The position numbers and the translations under genes were made by a program. Shown here one piece after another: positions 1-8,723 of a DNA stretch of 64,000 nucleotides (position 1 is the stretch's first letter; every line of letters starts with the position of its first letter). The notes beneath the pieces are model-generated. The model was not told the DNA's origin. It searched no databases and worked only from the letters and a program-made list of their open reading frames with translations. The stretch comes from Rhodospirillales bacterium (GTDB lineage Bacteria > Pseudomonadota > Alphaproteobacteria > Rhodospirillales > Casp-alpha2), in the NCBI GenBank assembly GCA_021775095.1, contig JAJFII010000069.1, positions 62,001 through 126,000 of the forward strand, given 5' to 3'.

Positions 1-3000
1 TGAACTGCCCGGCGCCGCCGGATCCGCGGCGGATTTTAAATTCCTCCAACATTACCGGGAACCGCCATTCTAATATTTCCGGGTCGGTCAGACGGGAATT
101 GGTCATATGTACGTGCACGGCGTCGGTACCGTCAAATCCGGGACCGGCACCGGAACCGCCACAAATGGTCTCGTAATACTGGTAAGTTTCGTTGCCAAAG
201 GTGAAATTGTTCATGGTTCCCTGAGATGACGCCAACACGCCCAGAGCGCCATAGAGGGCACCGGTAATACACTGGGATGTTTCGACATTGCCGGCGACTA
301 CGGCGGCCGGATATTCCGGTTTTAACATACAACCATCGGGAATAATTAAATTGAGGGGTTTCAGGCACCCTTCGTTCATCGGGATATCGTCATCGACCAG
401 TGTTCGGAAAACATAGAGAACAGCCGCCCGGCAGACCGCCGACGGGGCGTTAAAATTGGTATCCATTTGGGCGGAAGTGCCGGTGAAGTCGATGGTTGCC
501 TGTCGGGCCTGGCGATCAATAGAAATATTGACTTTGATCGTCGTACCGCAGTCCATGGGATATTCGAAGGAACCGGGTTTCAGAACATCAAGGACCCGGC
601 GAACCGATTCCTCCGCATTGTCCTGGACATGGCCCATATAGGCCTGCACCACATCCAGGCCAAAATGGTTGATCATCTTCATCAACTCCTGGACGCCCTT
701 TTCGTTGGCTGCGACCTGAGCCGATAAATCGGCAAAGTTTTGATGAAAATTGCGGGTCGGATAGGGGCCGCTCGAGAGCAGATCTTTCAGTTCCTTTTGA
801 CGAACCCGGCCCTGGTCGATCATCAGGAAGTTATCAATCAATACGCCTTCTTCTTCAACCGTTCGGCTGTCGGGAGGCATGGAACCGGGCGTTGTTCCGC
901 CAATGTCGGCGTGGTGTCCGCGGGCGCCCACATAAAACAGGATTTCCTCTCCGGCCCTGTCGAAAACCGGCGTAACCACAGTCACATCCGGCAAATGGGT
1001 GCCACCATTGTAGGGGGCATTGAGGATATAAACATTGCCCGGTTTGATGCGCCCCCGATTGCCATTAATCACAGCACGGATACTCTCACCCATGGACCCC
1101 AGGTGAACCGGCATATGTGGTGCGTTGGCAATTAAGCCGCCGTCCGCATCGAAAATGGCGCAGGAAAAATCCAGGCGCTCTTTGATATTGACTGAGAACG
1201 CCGTGTTTTCCAGTGTGGCACCCATTTGCTCGGCAATGGACATGAACAGATTGTTGAATATTTCCAACATCACTGGATCAGCATCTGTGCCGATGGCCTT
1301 GCGGTCGTCGCGGGCGTCGACGCGGTTTAAAATCAGGTGCCCCAAGGGGCTGATTTCGGCCAGCCATCCCGGTTCAACAACGGTCGTTCCGGTCGCTTCG
1401 ATGATAACCGAAGGTCCTTTGATCTGGTAGCCGGGGGCCAGCAGGGCGCGGTCATGAATCGGCGCATCCTGCCACTTTTTGCCGACATAAACGGACACCA
1501 AATCAAGCGGTTCTGGATCGGACGGTGGCGTCTTTTCCAGTTGTTTTTCCACGCCTTCTTTGGTCCCGCCGATGCCTTCTATGGATACCGCTTCGACAAG
1601 ATATCCCCGTTCCGGTGAACTGAAGGCGAAACGTTGTCGATGTTCCGCTTCGAAAGCATTTTTCATGGTTGCAATGTCGCTATAGTCGACAATCAACGCC
1701 GTATCGGATCCGGTGTAACGCAGGTGAACACGCTTCATGACCTCGATATTTTTCCGTTTCACGCCCTGGCCCAATATTTCGTCGACGCCGCTGGTGGCGA
1801 GTTCATCGATCGCCGTTTTGATAAGCCCCATGGTCTGCGAATCGAGGGGCGCTTCGATGGATTTTTCACGCAGCGCGCGGACATCGGCCAGGCCCATACC
1901 ATAGGCGGAAAGCACACCGGCAAAGGGATGGACAAAAACCCGGCTCATGGCCAGGGAGTCAGCGACCGCACAGGCATGTTGACCGCCGGCGCCACCAAAA
2001 CAATTAAGCGTATATTCGGTGATGTCGTAGCCGCGCTGGACGGATATTTTTTTGATGGCGTTGGCCATGTTTTCGACGGCAATCATACGAAATCCCGCCG
2101 CCACATCCTCAGCTGATTTGATCTCGCCGGTGGCTGCTTTTATTTCATTGGCCAGGGCCGTAAATTTTTCGGTAACGACGTCGGCGTCGAGGGACTGGTC
2201 GGCGTTAAGGCCAAAGACTTTAGGAAAATATTTCGGCTGAATAACCCCCAACATGACATTGCAATCGGTTACCGCAAGGGGGCCGCCCCGCCGGTAACAG
2301 GCAGGGCCCGGGTTGGCACCGGCGGAATCCGGACCGACCCGAAACCGGGCCCCGTCGAAATGCAGGATCGAGCCGCCACCTGCTGCCACAGTATGGATAT
2401 GCATCATCGGTGCGCGCATTCTGACGCCCGCGACCACAGTCTCGAAGGCCCGCTCGTATTCACCGTTAAAGTGCGACACGTCGGTGGATGTGCCGCCCAT
2501 GTCAAAACCAATGACTTTATCGTATCCGGCCATACCGGCAGTTTGCACCATGCCAACCACACCACCGGCCGGGCCGGAAAGGATGCTGTCCTTGCCCTGG
2601 AACAATTTGGCGTCGGTCAAGCCGCCATTGGACTGCATAAATTGTAAGCGGGTCCCCGATGCGGCGTCCGGCATCAGGTCGTGGGCGACACGATCCACGT
2701 AACGGCGCAATATGGGCGATAGGTAGGCGTCAACCACGGTGGTATCACCGCGCGATACAAACTTCATGAGGGGGCTGACTTCGTGCGACACTGACACCTG
2801 GGTGAAACCAATTATTCGGGCCAGATTGGCAAACAGTTTTTCGTGGTCGGTGTAGCGGTAGCCATGCATGAAAACAATGGCGGCAGACCGTATGCCATCC
2901 CTATAGGCCGTTTCCAGTTCTTCTTTGACGGTACCAAGATTGGGATATTGCAGAACTTCGCCATCTGCCTTAATGCGTTCATCCACCTCAATAACCCGTT

Positions 3001-3379
3001 CATAGAGCATTTCTGGCAAAATAATTTGTTTGGCAAAGATATCGGGTCGGTTCTGATATCCGATGCGCAAACCATCGGCGAAGCCTTTGGTTGTCAGCAA
3101 GACAACCCGGTCGCCCTTGCGTTCCAGCAACGCATTGGTGGCGACCGTTGTCCCCATTTTGACGACCTCAACGGAACCCGGCGGAATAACCGCATCTTTG
3201 CCAACACCGATCAGATCCCGGATACCCTGCAGGGCGGCGTCTTCATAGTGTTCGGGGTTTTCGGACAACAGTTTATGGGAAACCAGTTGGCCGTCAGGCG
3301 TGCGGGCGACCAAGTCGGTGAAAGTGCCGCCGCGGTCGATCCAGATTTGCCACGGTTGAGGTGCGTCTGTGGTGATCAT
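1..3379 (-). CDS. 5-oxoprolinase / hydantoinase A-B fusion protein (C-terminus beyond window)
   Basis: ATP-dependent amidohydrolase of the 5-oxoprolinase/N-methylhydantoinase family, which opens cyclic amides such as 5-oxoproline in the cytoplasm. The minus-strand frame runs open for about 1126 residues to the window edge. The N-terminal half carries the HyuA signature DRGGTFTD (residues 15-22) and an ATPase-like motif MGGTSTDV near residue 290. The HyuB half begins near residue 700 (DPVMLEIFNNLFMSIAE) and contains GTHLPDVTVVTPVF near 793, so both halves are fused as in eukaryotic-type OplaH. Family members are about 1200 residues, so roughly 80 are missing. The ATG at 3379 is preceded by AGGA at a good distance. 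It diverges from a winged-helix regulator across a palindromic operator. The exact substrate (oxoproline or a hydantoin) cannot be told from sequence. Confidence 0.93.
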   Translation of the reverse strand, partial: MITTDAPQPWQIWIDRGGTFTDLVARTPDGQLVSHKLLSENPEHYEDAALQGIRDLIGVGKDAVIPPGSVEVVKMGTTVATNALLERKGDRVVLLTTKGFADGLRIGYQNRPDIFAKQIILPEMLYERVIEVDERIKADGEVLQYPNLGTVKEELETAYRDGIRSAAIVFMHGYRYTDHEKLFANLARIIGFTQVSVSHEVSPLMKFVSRGDTTVVDAYLSPILRRYVDRVAHDLMPDAASGTRLQFMQSNGGLTDAKLFQGKDSILSGPAGGVVGMVQTAGMAGYDKVIGFDMGGTSTDVSHFNGEYERAFETVVAGVRMRAPMMHIHTVAAGGGSILHFDGARFRVGPDSAGANPGPACYRRGGPLAVTDCNVMLGVIQPKYFPKVFGLNADQSLDADVVTEKFTALANEIKAATGEIKSAEDVAAGFRMIAVENMANAIKKISVQRGYDITEYTLNCFGGAGGQHACAVADSLAMSRVFVHPFAGVLSAYGMGLADVRALREKSIEAPLDSQTMGLIKTAIDELATSGVDEILGQGVKRKNIEVMKRVHLRYTGSDTALIVDYSDIATMKNAFEAEHRQRFAFSSPERGYLVEAVSIEGIGGTKEGVEKQLEKTPPSDPEPLDLVSVYVGKKWQDAPIHDRALLAPGYQIKGPSVIIEATGTTVVEPGWLAEISPLGHLILNRVDARDDRKAIGTDADPVMLEIFNNLFMSIAEQMGATLENTAFSVNIKERLDFSCAIFDADGGLIANAPHMPVHLGSMGESIRAVINGNRGRIKPGNVYILNAPYNGGTHLPDVTVVTPVFDRAGEEILFYVGARGHHADIGGTTPGSMPPDSRTVEEEGVLIDNFLMIDQGRVRQKELKDLLSSGPYPTRNFHQNFADLSAQVAANEKGVQELMKMINHFGLDVVQAYMGHVQDNAEESVRRVLDVLKPGSFEYPMDCGTTIKVNISIDRQARQATIDFTGTSAQMDTNFNAPSAVCRAAVLYVFRTLVDDDIPMNEGCLKPLNLIIPDGCMLKPEYPAAVVAGNVETSQCITGALYGALGVLASSQGTMNNFTFGNETYQYYETICGGSGAGPGFDGTDAVHVHMTNSRLTDPEILEWRFPVMLEEFKIRRGSGGAGQF

Positions 3380-3432
3380 CACTGGTTTCCTATCGATATT
3401 TTTCCTCGAAGGAGGTCACCTAAGCAAAAACG

Positions 3433-3462
3433 TTGACAATTTGTCAATAAAAAGTTGATAAT
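3433..3462 (+). promoter_or_regulatory. Palindromic operator overlapping divergent promoter -35 elements
   Basis: The 15-base palindrome TTGACAATTTGTCAA (3433-3447) has perfect 6-base arms. On the plus strand it starts with a consensus -35 TTGACA (3433-3438), followed after 18 bases by GATAAT (3457-3462), a good sigma-70 type promoter for the regulator gene. Because the arms are symmetrical, TTGACA also reads on the minus strand (3447-3442) toward the oxoprolinase gene, with a weak -10 TTAGGT 18 bases on. Arms of this size around a short centre resemble MarR-family operators, which fits the adjacent winged-helix gene. Operator function is inference. Confidence 0.6.
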
Positions 3463-3492
3463 AAGTTATTGTTAATTTTCGGAGCCTCCGTG

Positions 3493-4011
3493 ATGATATC
3501 GAACAAAACCGTCGGACCGATTGTTTCCTCGGCGCATTTGGTCTCCCAACAATCGCCGGAATTAAGCGAGTTCGAATTTGCCCTGACGATTGCCAACAAC
3601 GGCTTCGAACGGTGGATGGTCCGATGTATGGCGGCCGCCGGATTACCGGATCTGGGGGCTACGGATATACTCATACTGCACAAGATAAACCGCCAGGAAC
3701 GGGAAAAAAAACTGGCAGACATATGTTTGGTCTTAAATATCGAAGATACCCACGTCGCCACTTATGCTCTGAAAAAACTAACCAAACTGGATCTGGTGTC
3801 GTCACGAAAGGCCGGCAAGGAAAATTATTTTTCCACAACCGTCCATGGTCAGGCAGCGTGCGAAAGATATCGGGAAATTCGCGAAACCTGTTTGATCAGT
3901 GCGTTGGGTCCCTATGGTCTGGTAAATGCCGATATCGGGGACTTGGCCAATGTCATGCGGGCCCTGTCGGGAATGTATGACCAGGCGGCAAGGGCGGCGG
4001 CGTCTCTTTAA
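3493..4011 (+). CDS. Winged-helix (MarR-like) transcriptional regulator
   Basis: A 172-residue cytoplasmic protein with a winged-helix core: DLGATDILILHKINRQ followed by ADICLVLNIEDTHVATYALKKLTKL (recognition helix region) and a wing LVSSRKAGKENYFSTTVHG. This arrangement matches MarR-type regulators of a group often found beside hydantoinase genes. The ATG at 3493 is chosen because GGAG (3481-3484) lies 8 bases upstream; a GTG at 3490 is an alternative, and an in-frame TTG at 3469 would be almost leaderless. It probably controls itself and the divergent oxoprolinase through the palindrome at 3433-3447. The ligand is unknown. Confidence 0.82.
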   Translation: MISNKTVGPIVSSAHLVSQQSPELSEFEFALTIANNGFERWMVRCMAAAGLPDLGATDILILHKINRQEREKKLADICLVLNIEDTHVATYALKKLTKLDLVSSRKAGKENYFSTTVHGQAACERYREIRETCLISALGPYGLVNADIGDLANVMRALSGMYDQAARAAASL

Positions 4012-4356
4012 CCCTACTTCAGTGCATTGGGTAAAAATTGAATCATCCGGATCGGACGCGAGCGGCGACGGAACCCGAGGGCCCGGGAACAAGCAACAAA
4101 AAACCTCCGAATTGAAGCCATGAATTCCTCCGTCATTTGCGATGCCACTGTTTGACTTTACCTGACACCTTTAGGGCAGGTAAACCAGATTTAGTGCTCG
4201 ATAAGAATTTTCACCTAAATATTGCGGTATTTTTCCGAAATTGAGTCTTTAACCCCAATATATCTTGCAATTTAGGGATCGAAGCGCTCTTTTTTCCCGT
4301 CCCTGAGAATCGAATCGGCGGCTAAACTTCGTAAAGAGAAAGGTTTCCTCAAAAAG
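4012..4356. other. 345-base intergenic region with an 8-bp inverted repeat
   Basis: No credible gene is seen. It contains a perfect 8-base inverted repeat, TTTACCTG (4157-4164) and CAGGTAAA (4177-4184), separated by 12 bases. This could be an operator for the dehydrogenase downstream or a small hairpin; there is no T-run, so it is not a typical terminator. A TTGACT at 4152-4157 overlaps the left arm but has no convincing -10. Confidence 0.4.
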
Positions 4357-5394
4357 ATGGTAAATTTGGCCTATTTTGAAAACTGGATGGATCCCATTGG
4401 GCCGCAAACTCTGGCTGGTGAAAAACACATAAATTTGACCCCTATGGCTTTTGCCGACGGTGCGGCGTGCAATTGGCAAATTCTCGAAGCCTCTCATGGG
4501 TACCAGGCCCTGCCATCGACCGAAACGCCTGAGGAATTTTACCCGGGTTCTGAGCTGTTGCGGCGTTGTCCGGATCTTTTGGCCGTATCGGTATCCGGTG
4601 CCGGATATGACATGGTTGACGTTGAAGCCTGTACAAAAGCCGGGGTATTGGTGGTCAATCAAACCGGTTCAAATTCAGAATCCGTGGCCCAGCATACGCT
4701 CGGTCTGATGCTCAGTCTGTGCAAGCAGATCCAGCAGGCAGACCGCGCCATCCGCCGGGCTGGGCGCGACTGGACACGCTGGGATTACACCGGCGACGAG
4801 TTGACGGGACGTACGCTGGGAATCATCGGCCTTGGTCAAATTGGTCGCCGATTGGCCGAGATCGCCAAAATTTTTTCCATGAAGGTCATTGCCTATGACC
4901 CTTATCTAAAAGATGCGGATTTCCGGGAACGTGGTGCGATGTCGGTAACTCTTGATGAACTGCTGGGCCAGTCGGACTTTGTTTCCGTCCACTGCCCGCT
5001 GACCGAGGAGACGGCGGCGATGGTTGGGCCGGCGCAGTTTTCGATGATGAAACCAAACGCGATTTTCATCTCAACCGCACGCGGTGGTATCCACGACGAA
5101 GTGGCGTTGACGGCGGCAATCAAATCGAAGGGTATTGCCGGTGCCGGTGTTGATGTATTTGTGGCCGAACCGCCGGCCCATGATCATCCGCTTTTAGAAT
5201 TTGATAATGTCATCGCCACCCCTCATAACGCCGGAGTGACAACGGATTGTTTGTTTAATATGGGACAGTGGGCGGCCGACCAATGGATCGATATTTTTGC
5301 CGGGAAACGACCGCCCCGATATAAAAACCCGGAATCCTGGGGGCGGTATGCAGACCGGTTCGAAAAAATTATGGGACGACCGGTACAGGCCTGA
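4357..5394 (+). CDS. D-isomer-specific 2-hydroxyacid dehydrogenase
   Basis: NAD(P)-dependent reduction of 2-keto acids to D-2-hydroxy acids, or the reverse, in the cytoplasm; related to phosphoglycerate and glyoxylate/hydroxypyruvate dehydrogenases. The 345-residue length is typical. The Rossmann motif GLGQIG is near residue 154. The catalytic triad of the family is visible as Arg in STARGG (about 240), Glu in VAEPP (about 269) and His in TPHNAG (about 289). The ATG at 4357 has AAAGG upstream. It follows the regulator in the same direction but 345 bases away, so it is likely a separate unit, and it converges on the M48 protease. There is no C-terminal ACT domain, which argues against serine-pathway SerA. 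Substrate unknown. Confidence 0.88.
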   Translation: MVNLAYFENWMDPIGPQTLAGEKHINLTPMAFADGAACNWQILEASHGYQALPSTETPEEFYPGSELLRRCPDLLAVSVSGAGYDMVDVEACTKAGVLVVNQTGSNSESVAQHTLGLMLSLCKQIQQADRAIRRAGRDWTRWDYTGDELTGRTLGIIGLGQIGRRLAEIAKIFSMKVIAYDPYLKDADFRERGAMSVTLDELLGQSDFVSVHCPLTEETAAMVGPAQFSMMKPNAIFISTARGGIHDEVALTAAIKSKGIAGAGVDVFVAEPPAHDHPLLEFDNVIATPHNAGVTTDCLFNMGQWAADQWIDIFAGKRPPRYKNPESWGRYADRFEKIMGRPVQA

Positions 5395-5412
5395 CCCTGT
5401 TTCTATTCCACT

Positions 5413-6543
5413 TCACTGGGTAAAATCGTCGATCGGGGAGCGCGCGCATATATTTTTAATGGCGATCCAGGCGTCATCGGACATGGCAGGTGATGTGCCT
5501 GTTGAATTGGCTTGGAAAAAATCCGCCCGGTCATCGGACATGGGGTGGGTATTTAACAGACTCAGGCGCTTTTCCAGACGGCCCTGGTCCTCAAACAAGC
5601 GCTGAAAAAACCGGGCGGCGGGCAGGGCACTGATGTTTTCCCGATTTAAAACCTCAATGGCATAAGTATCGGCCTCCCGTTCGGCTTCGCGGGTATGGGA
5701 CGAATTGAGCAGCGCCTGACCCAGTCCCGCCACGGCCGCCCCGCCGGTGACGTCGCCAAATAACAGCCCGATAAGCACGGATGTGCCCAGCTGTTCGACG
5801 AAGACTTTGGTCGAATGCCGATAGGCCACATGGCCCAATTCGTGCGCCACTATTCCCGCCAGTTCGTTGGGGTCCTGCAGTTTCTCAAGCAGACCCCGGA
5901 ACAAAACGATGTGGCCGCCGGGCAAGGCAAAGGCGTTGTCCATTTTTAAATCAACAACTTTTATCAGGGGTTTAATGGTCGCTGTTTGGGCAGGCAATAA
6001 TCGATGTATTAATTTCGCCAAATGTTGGTCGACTTTGGTTCCCGACGCGCCGCAAATCAAATTGTTTTCCGAGGTGCGCTGTTCGATGAAGGCCAGTGTT
6101 TTGACGATGTGTTCAAAGGCCTGTTGCCCGATTTGCTGTTCGACGGCAAGGGGGAGATTTTCCGCAACCTGTCTGGCGATTAGTGGAACGGCGACAAGGA
6201 CCGTAAAAACCAGGGAGATAACCGCTGCGCCACCCCAGCCAAAAAGTCGTTTAGCGTTTTTGCTCCACAGGTTATCCGGTTGAGTTATGAGCGGATAGTA
6301 CCCAATCAGGATTTTCTGCCAGGAACTGTCGGCAATCACCAACCGTTCTGCGCCGTTAAATCCCTGGCGCAGCCGAAACGGTGTTGTCGCCGTTGGCGGT
6401 TCGACAAATTTTACTTCTTCCGCACCCCAAATAATTTTTCTGCCATCTTCCAGCTGTACCGTTAACCCGGTGTTCTGCAGGCTCAACTGCGCGACATGGG
6501 CCTGCGACGTCCGACCATCATAATAGAGAGCCGGGATCATCAT
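5413..6543 (-). CDS. M48 family membrane-associated zinc metalloprotease
   Basis: A 376-residue peptidase of the M48 (HtpX/Ste24/BepA-like) group. HELGH near residue 232 is the HExxH zinc motif, and EAEREAD near residue 288 supplies the third zinc ligand. Before the catalytic domain lie an N-terminal region of about 110 residues with a small beta-rich domain (YYDGRTSQAHVAQLSL) and one transmembrane segment (GGAAVISLVFTVLVAVPLI). This places the protease domain most likely on the periplasmic side. The gene starts 2 bases after the DUF898 gene, so the two are probably one operon; this pairing is common in proteobacteria and suggests envelope quality control. Substrate unknown. Confidence 0.9.
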   Translation of the reverse strand: MMIPALYYDGRTSQAHVAQLSLQNTGLTVQLEDGRKIIWGAEEVKFVEPPTATTPFRLRQGFNGAERLVIADSSWQKILIGYYPLITQPDNLWSKNAKRLFGWGGAAVISLVFTVLVAVPLIARQVAENLPLAVEQQIGQQAFEHIVKTLAFIEQRTSENNLICGASGTKVDQHLAKLIHRLLPAQTATIKPLIKVVDLKMDNAFALPGGHIVLFRGLLEKLQDPNELAGIVAHELGHVAYRHSTKVFVEQLGTSVLIGLLFGDVTGGAAVAGLGQALLNSSHTREAEREADTYAIEVLNRENISALPAARFFQRLFEDQGRLEKRLSLLNTHPMSDDRADFFQANSTGTSPAMSDDAWIAIKNICARSPIDDFTQ

Positions 6544-6545
6544 TG

Positions 6546-7850
6546 TCAGAAAGCACCAACATCCAGGGCGTCTGCGAGGCCTTCGCCAAACTCCGGTTTA
6601 GTTGCCGTTGCTTGAGTAACGGATGCGAGGGCAGCCGGATTGATAATCGAGATATTTGAGAAAATATGCCTGATAATTCCATTGCTTAAAATGACAGTCA
6701 CGACAACGGATGAAATTACCATTAATGCTAGAAACCCCAGGATAATAAGGCCTATGGACCAGGACCCCAAGAGGTCTTGTAACGCCGGCGAATTCTCGAA
6801 GGCAAGGGCGATAAAACCACCTGGGATGCCGACGAAAATGAATAGTGTGGCCCCGGTGACGACGATCCAGCCGATAATCGCTGAGCTGCGGATACGCGCC
6901 CTGAACCCGGCACCCGCCAAACCGGATTGGTTCACAACAAAGTTCAATTCCCGGACCCGGTACCATATGTACAGGACCGGGATTGTTAAATATAGCAACC
7001 CGATTGTCGCAAAAACCCACGCCAGTTGACCGGTGATACTCTGCAGTTGATCGAAGTTTTGCTCGGGGTTTGGCGGGAAATATTCGACCAATGCCATCAA
7101 AGTCTCATATTCGATGAGAGCAATTATCGTCAGGATAACAATCGGCGGGACGATCACAAAAACCCATCTTTTTGCCAAATCTAATGCGGTCCCGCCGTAG
7201 GCAAACGGTTGTTGCCCGTAATGCAAATGTTCGATTCGATATTTCCATTGGGCATGTCTGAGCCAGGGATATGCGAGGCCAAGTGTACCGACGGTGATAA
7301 GGAGCCAGGCCAGGGTTAATCCCATATATTTCCATGCAGAGCCGGCCTGCGAAAACCGGACCCCGCGCCAGGTTGTCCGACTGAAGCGATAACGCCACAT
7401 ACGATAAAAAGCGTATTGGAAAAACCCCAAAAGAGCGAAGGCATATAACACCTGCAGTCCGATTTGAAATCCGTCCGGCGAACGGGACACTAAAAACAAT
7501 GCACCTTCATAAACGGCAAAAAGCGGGACGAGAATAGCCAGGACGACAAGAAACCCGATCAGCAACTCCATGGCCGTACCGGTATATTCCAGCGGTTCCT
7601 TGTGGATTCGGATGTTTGACCAGAAAAAACGGCGTATTCGGGTTTTCGCCCAAAATCGGTAAATGCCCAGGGTGAGGATCGTCAGAAGTGCATTCATCAG
7701 AGCGATTTTGAACAACGCACCCCGCTTGCCGCTAAAGGAAAAAGCCGCCGTATCCCCGGAAGGCGCCGCCGTTTTTTCTGCGGATGCAGCAGTTCCCGAG
7801 ACACCCGGGGCTCTCGGGTTGTCCGTAAAATCTTCCAGATCGTGGCGCAT
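6546..7850 (-). CDS. DUF898 (YjgN-like) multi-spanning inner membrane protein
   Basis: A 434-residue membrane protein of the YjgN/DUF898 family, of unknown biochemical function. The diagnostic start of the domain is visible (FSFSGKRGALFKIALMNALL, then YRFWAKTRIRRFFW), followed by about eight hydrophobic segments with repeated YRMWRYRFS / YPWLRHAQWKYR loops. A polar N-terminal tail of about 40 residues precedes it. I chose ATG 7850; a TTG at 7919 would add 23 residues, and neither has a strong ribosome binding site. It is co-transcribed with the M48 protease (2-base gap), and the two probably work together in the inner membrane. Confidence 0.85.
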   Translation of the reverse strand: MRHDLEDFTDNPRAPGVSGTAASAEKTAAPSGDTAAFSFSGKRGALFKIALMNALLTILTLGIYRFWAKTRIRRFFWSNIRIHKEPLEYTGTAMELLIGFLVVLAILVPLFAVYEGALFLVSRSPDGFQIGLQVLYAFALLGFFQYAFYRMWRYRFSRTTWRGVRFSQAGSAWKYMGLTLAWLLITVGTLGLAYPWLRHAQWKYRIEHLHYGQQPFAYGGTALDLAKRWVFVIVPPIVILTIIALIEYETLMALVEYFPPNPEQNFDQLQSITGQLAWVFATIGLLYLTIPVLYIWYRVRELNFVVNQSGLAGAGFRARIRSSAIIGWIVVTGATLFIFVGIPGGFIALAFENSPALQDLLGSWSIGLIILGFLALMVISSVVVTVILSNGIIRHIFSNISIINPAALASVTQATATKPEFGEGLADALDVGAF

Positions 7851-7986
7851 GGTGACCAAAGATCGGCGCGGTTTTTTGTCCACAAATGTCCCCAATTCCC
7901 CAATACCGTTGCGGCGCAATTATGTGGGGGCAACGATGGGATGTAAATATCTCGCTGGTAGAAATCAGGTATTCGGGAAGCGCCGA

Positions 7987-8718
7987 TTAGGCCCGATACT
8001 CCGGCTCTTCTTTATCCAGAATGCGTCGAATGGACGCGAAGTGGCCGACCATCTGTTCGTCTTCAGCCTGGATCGGCGGGGCCAGTCGATCGGCCACTTC
8101 ATCATTCATGATCTTTAGCGGCAGGCCCGTCGACTGGGCGAGAATTTGTGACTTCGCGGCAATTTCCAGATAATAAAAATCATCCAGTGCCTTGGCTGTG
8201 CTCGCACCCGTTACCGTAATCCCGTGGTGGGCCATCAACATGATCTGTTTGTTGCCCAATGCCCCGGCAATGCGGTTGCCTTCTTCTGAATCGTCGGCGA
8301 CGCCGCCAAAGTCATCGTCATAGGCAATGCGGTTATGAAAACGCAGGCTGTCCTGGTTGCAGTTGACGATGCGGCCACCTTCCGTGCACATGATCGCGGT
8401 GGAATAAGGCGGGTGGGCATGGAGAACACATTTTGCCGTCGGTACCCGGGCATGAATGGCCATATGAATGAAAAACGCCGTCGGTTCAACTGCCCCTTCA
8501 CCGTCGATGACCGCGCCGTGGTAATCCATCAAAAGGAGTTTTGAGGCGGTTAATTCGGACCAATGGTATCCCTGCGGGTTTATGAGGATACCGGCTGGCG
8601 CGTCGCCTTCGGCATCTACCGCCAGACTGAAATGATTGCATATGCCCGATTGCCAGCCCATTCGAACGGCCCAACGCAGAGCCGCCGCCAGATCTTCCCG
8701 ATGCGCCTGATGGTTCAT
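7987..8718 (-). CDS. Class II aldolase/adducin family protein
   Basis: A 243-residue soluble protein of the class II aldolase family (fuculose-phosphate aldolase, ribulose-phosphate epimerase and decarboxylase relatives). The zinc-binding pattern is present: HAHPPYS near residue 98 and AHHGI near 163. Members cleave or decarboxylate small hydroxy or sugar-acid phosphates, or act as non-phosphorylated variants. It lies 5 bases after the FAD oxidoreductase gene on the same strand, so the pair is probably one operon handling a hydroxy acid. The precise substrate is not evident. Confidence 0.87.
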   Translation of the reverse strand: MNHQAHREDLAAALRWAVRMGWQSGICNHFSLAVDAEGDAPAGILINPQGYHWSELTASKLLLMDYHGAVIDGEGAVEPTAFFIHMAIHARVPTAKCVLHAHPPYSTAIMCTEGGRIVNCNQDSLRFHNRIAYDDDFGGVADDSEEGNRIAGALGNKQIMLMAHHGITVTGASTAKALDDFYYLEIAAKSQILAQSTGLPLKIMNDEVADRLAPPIQAEDEQMVGHFASIRRILDKEEPEYRA

Positions 8719-8723
8719 GATGT

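Noticed and set aside
1634-2116. Open plus-strand frame of 160 codons and several neighbours between 450 and 3436
   Set aside because: They are antisense to the clearly conserved oxoprolinase coding frame and show no family features.
3409-3420. Plus-strand AAGGAGGTCACC resembling an ideal ribosome binding site
   Set aside because: It lies upstream of the plus-strand promoter and is followed at once by a stop and no usable start, so no gene depends on it.
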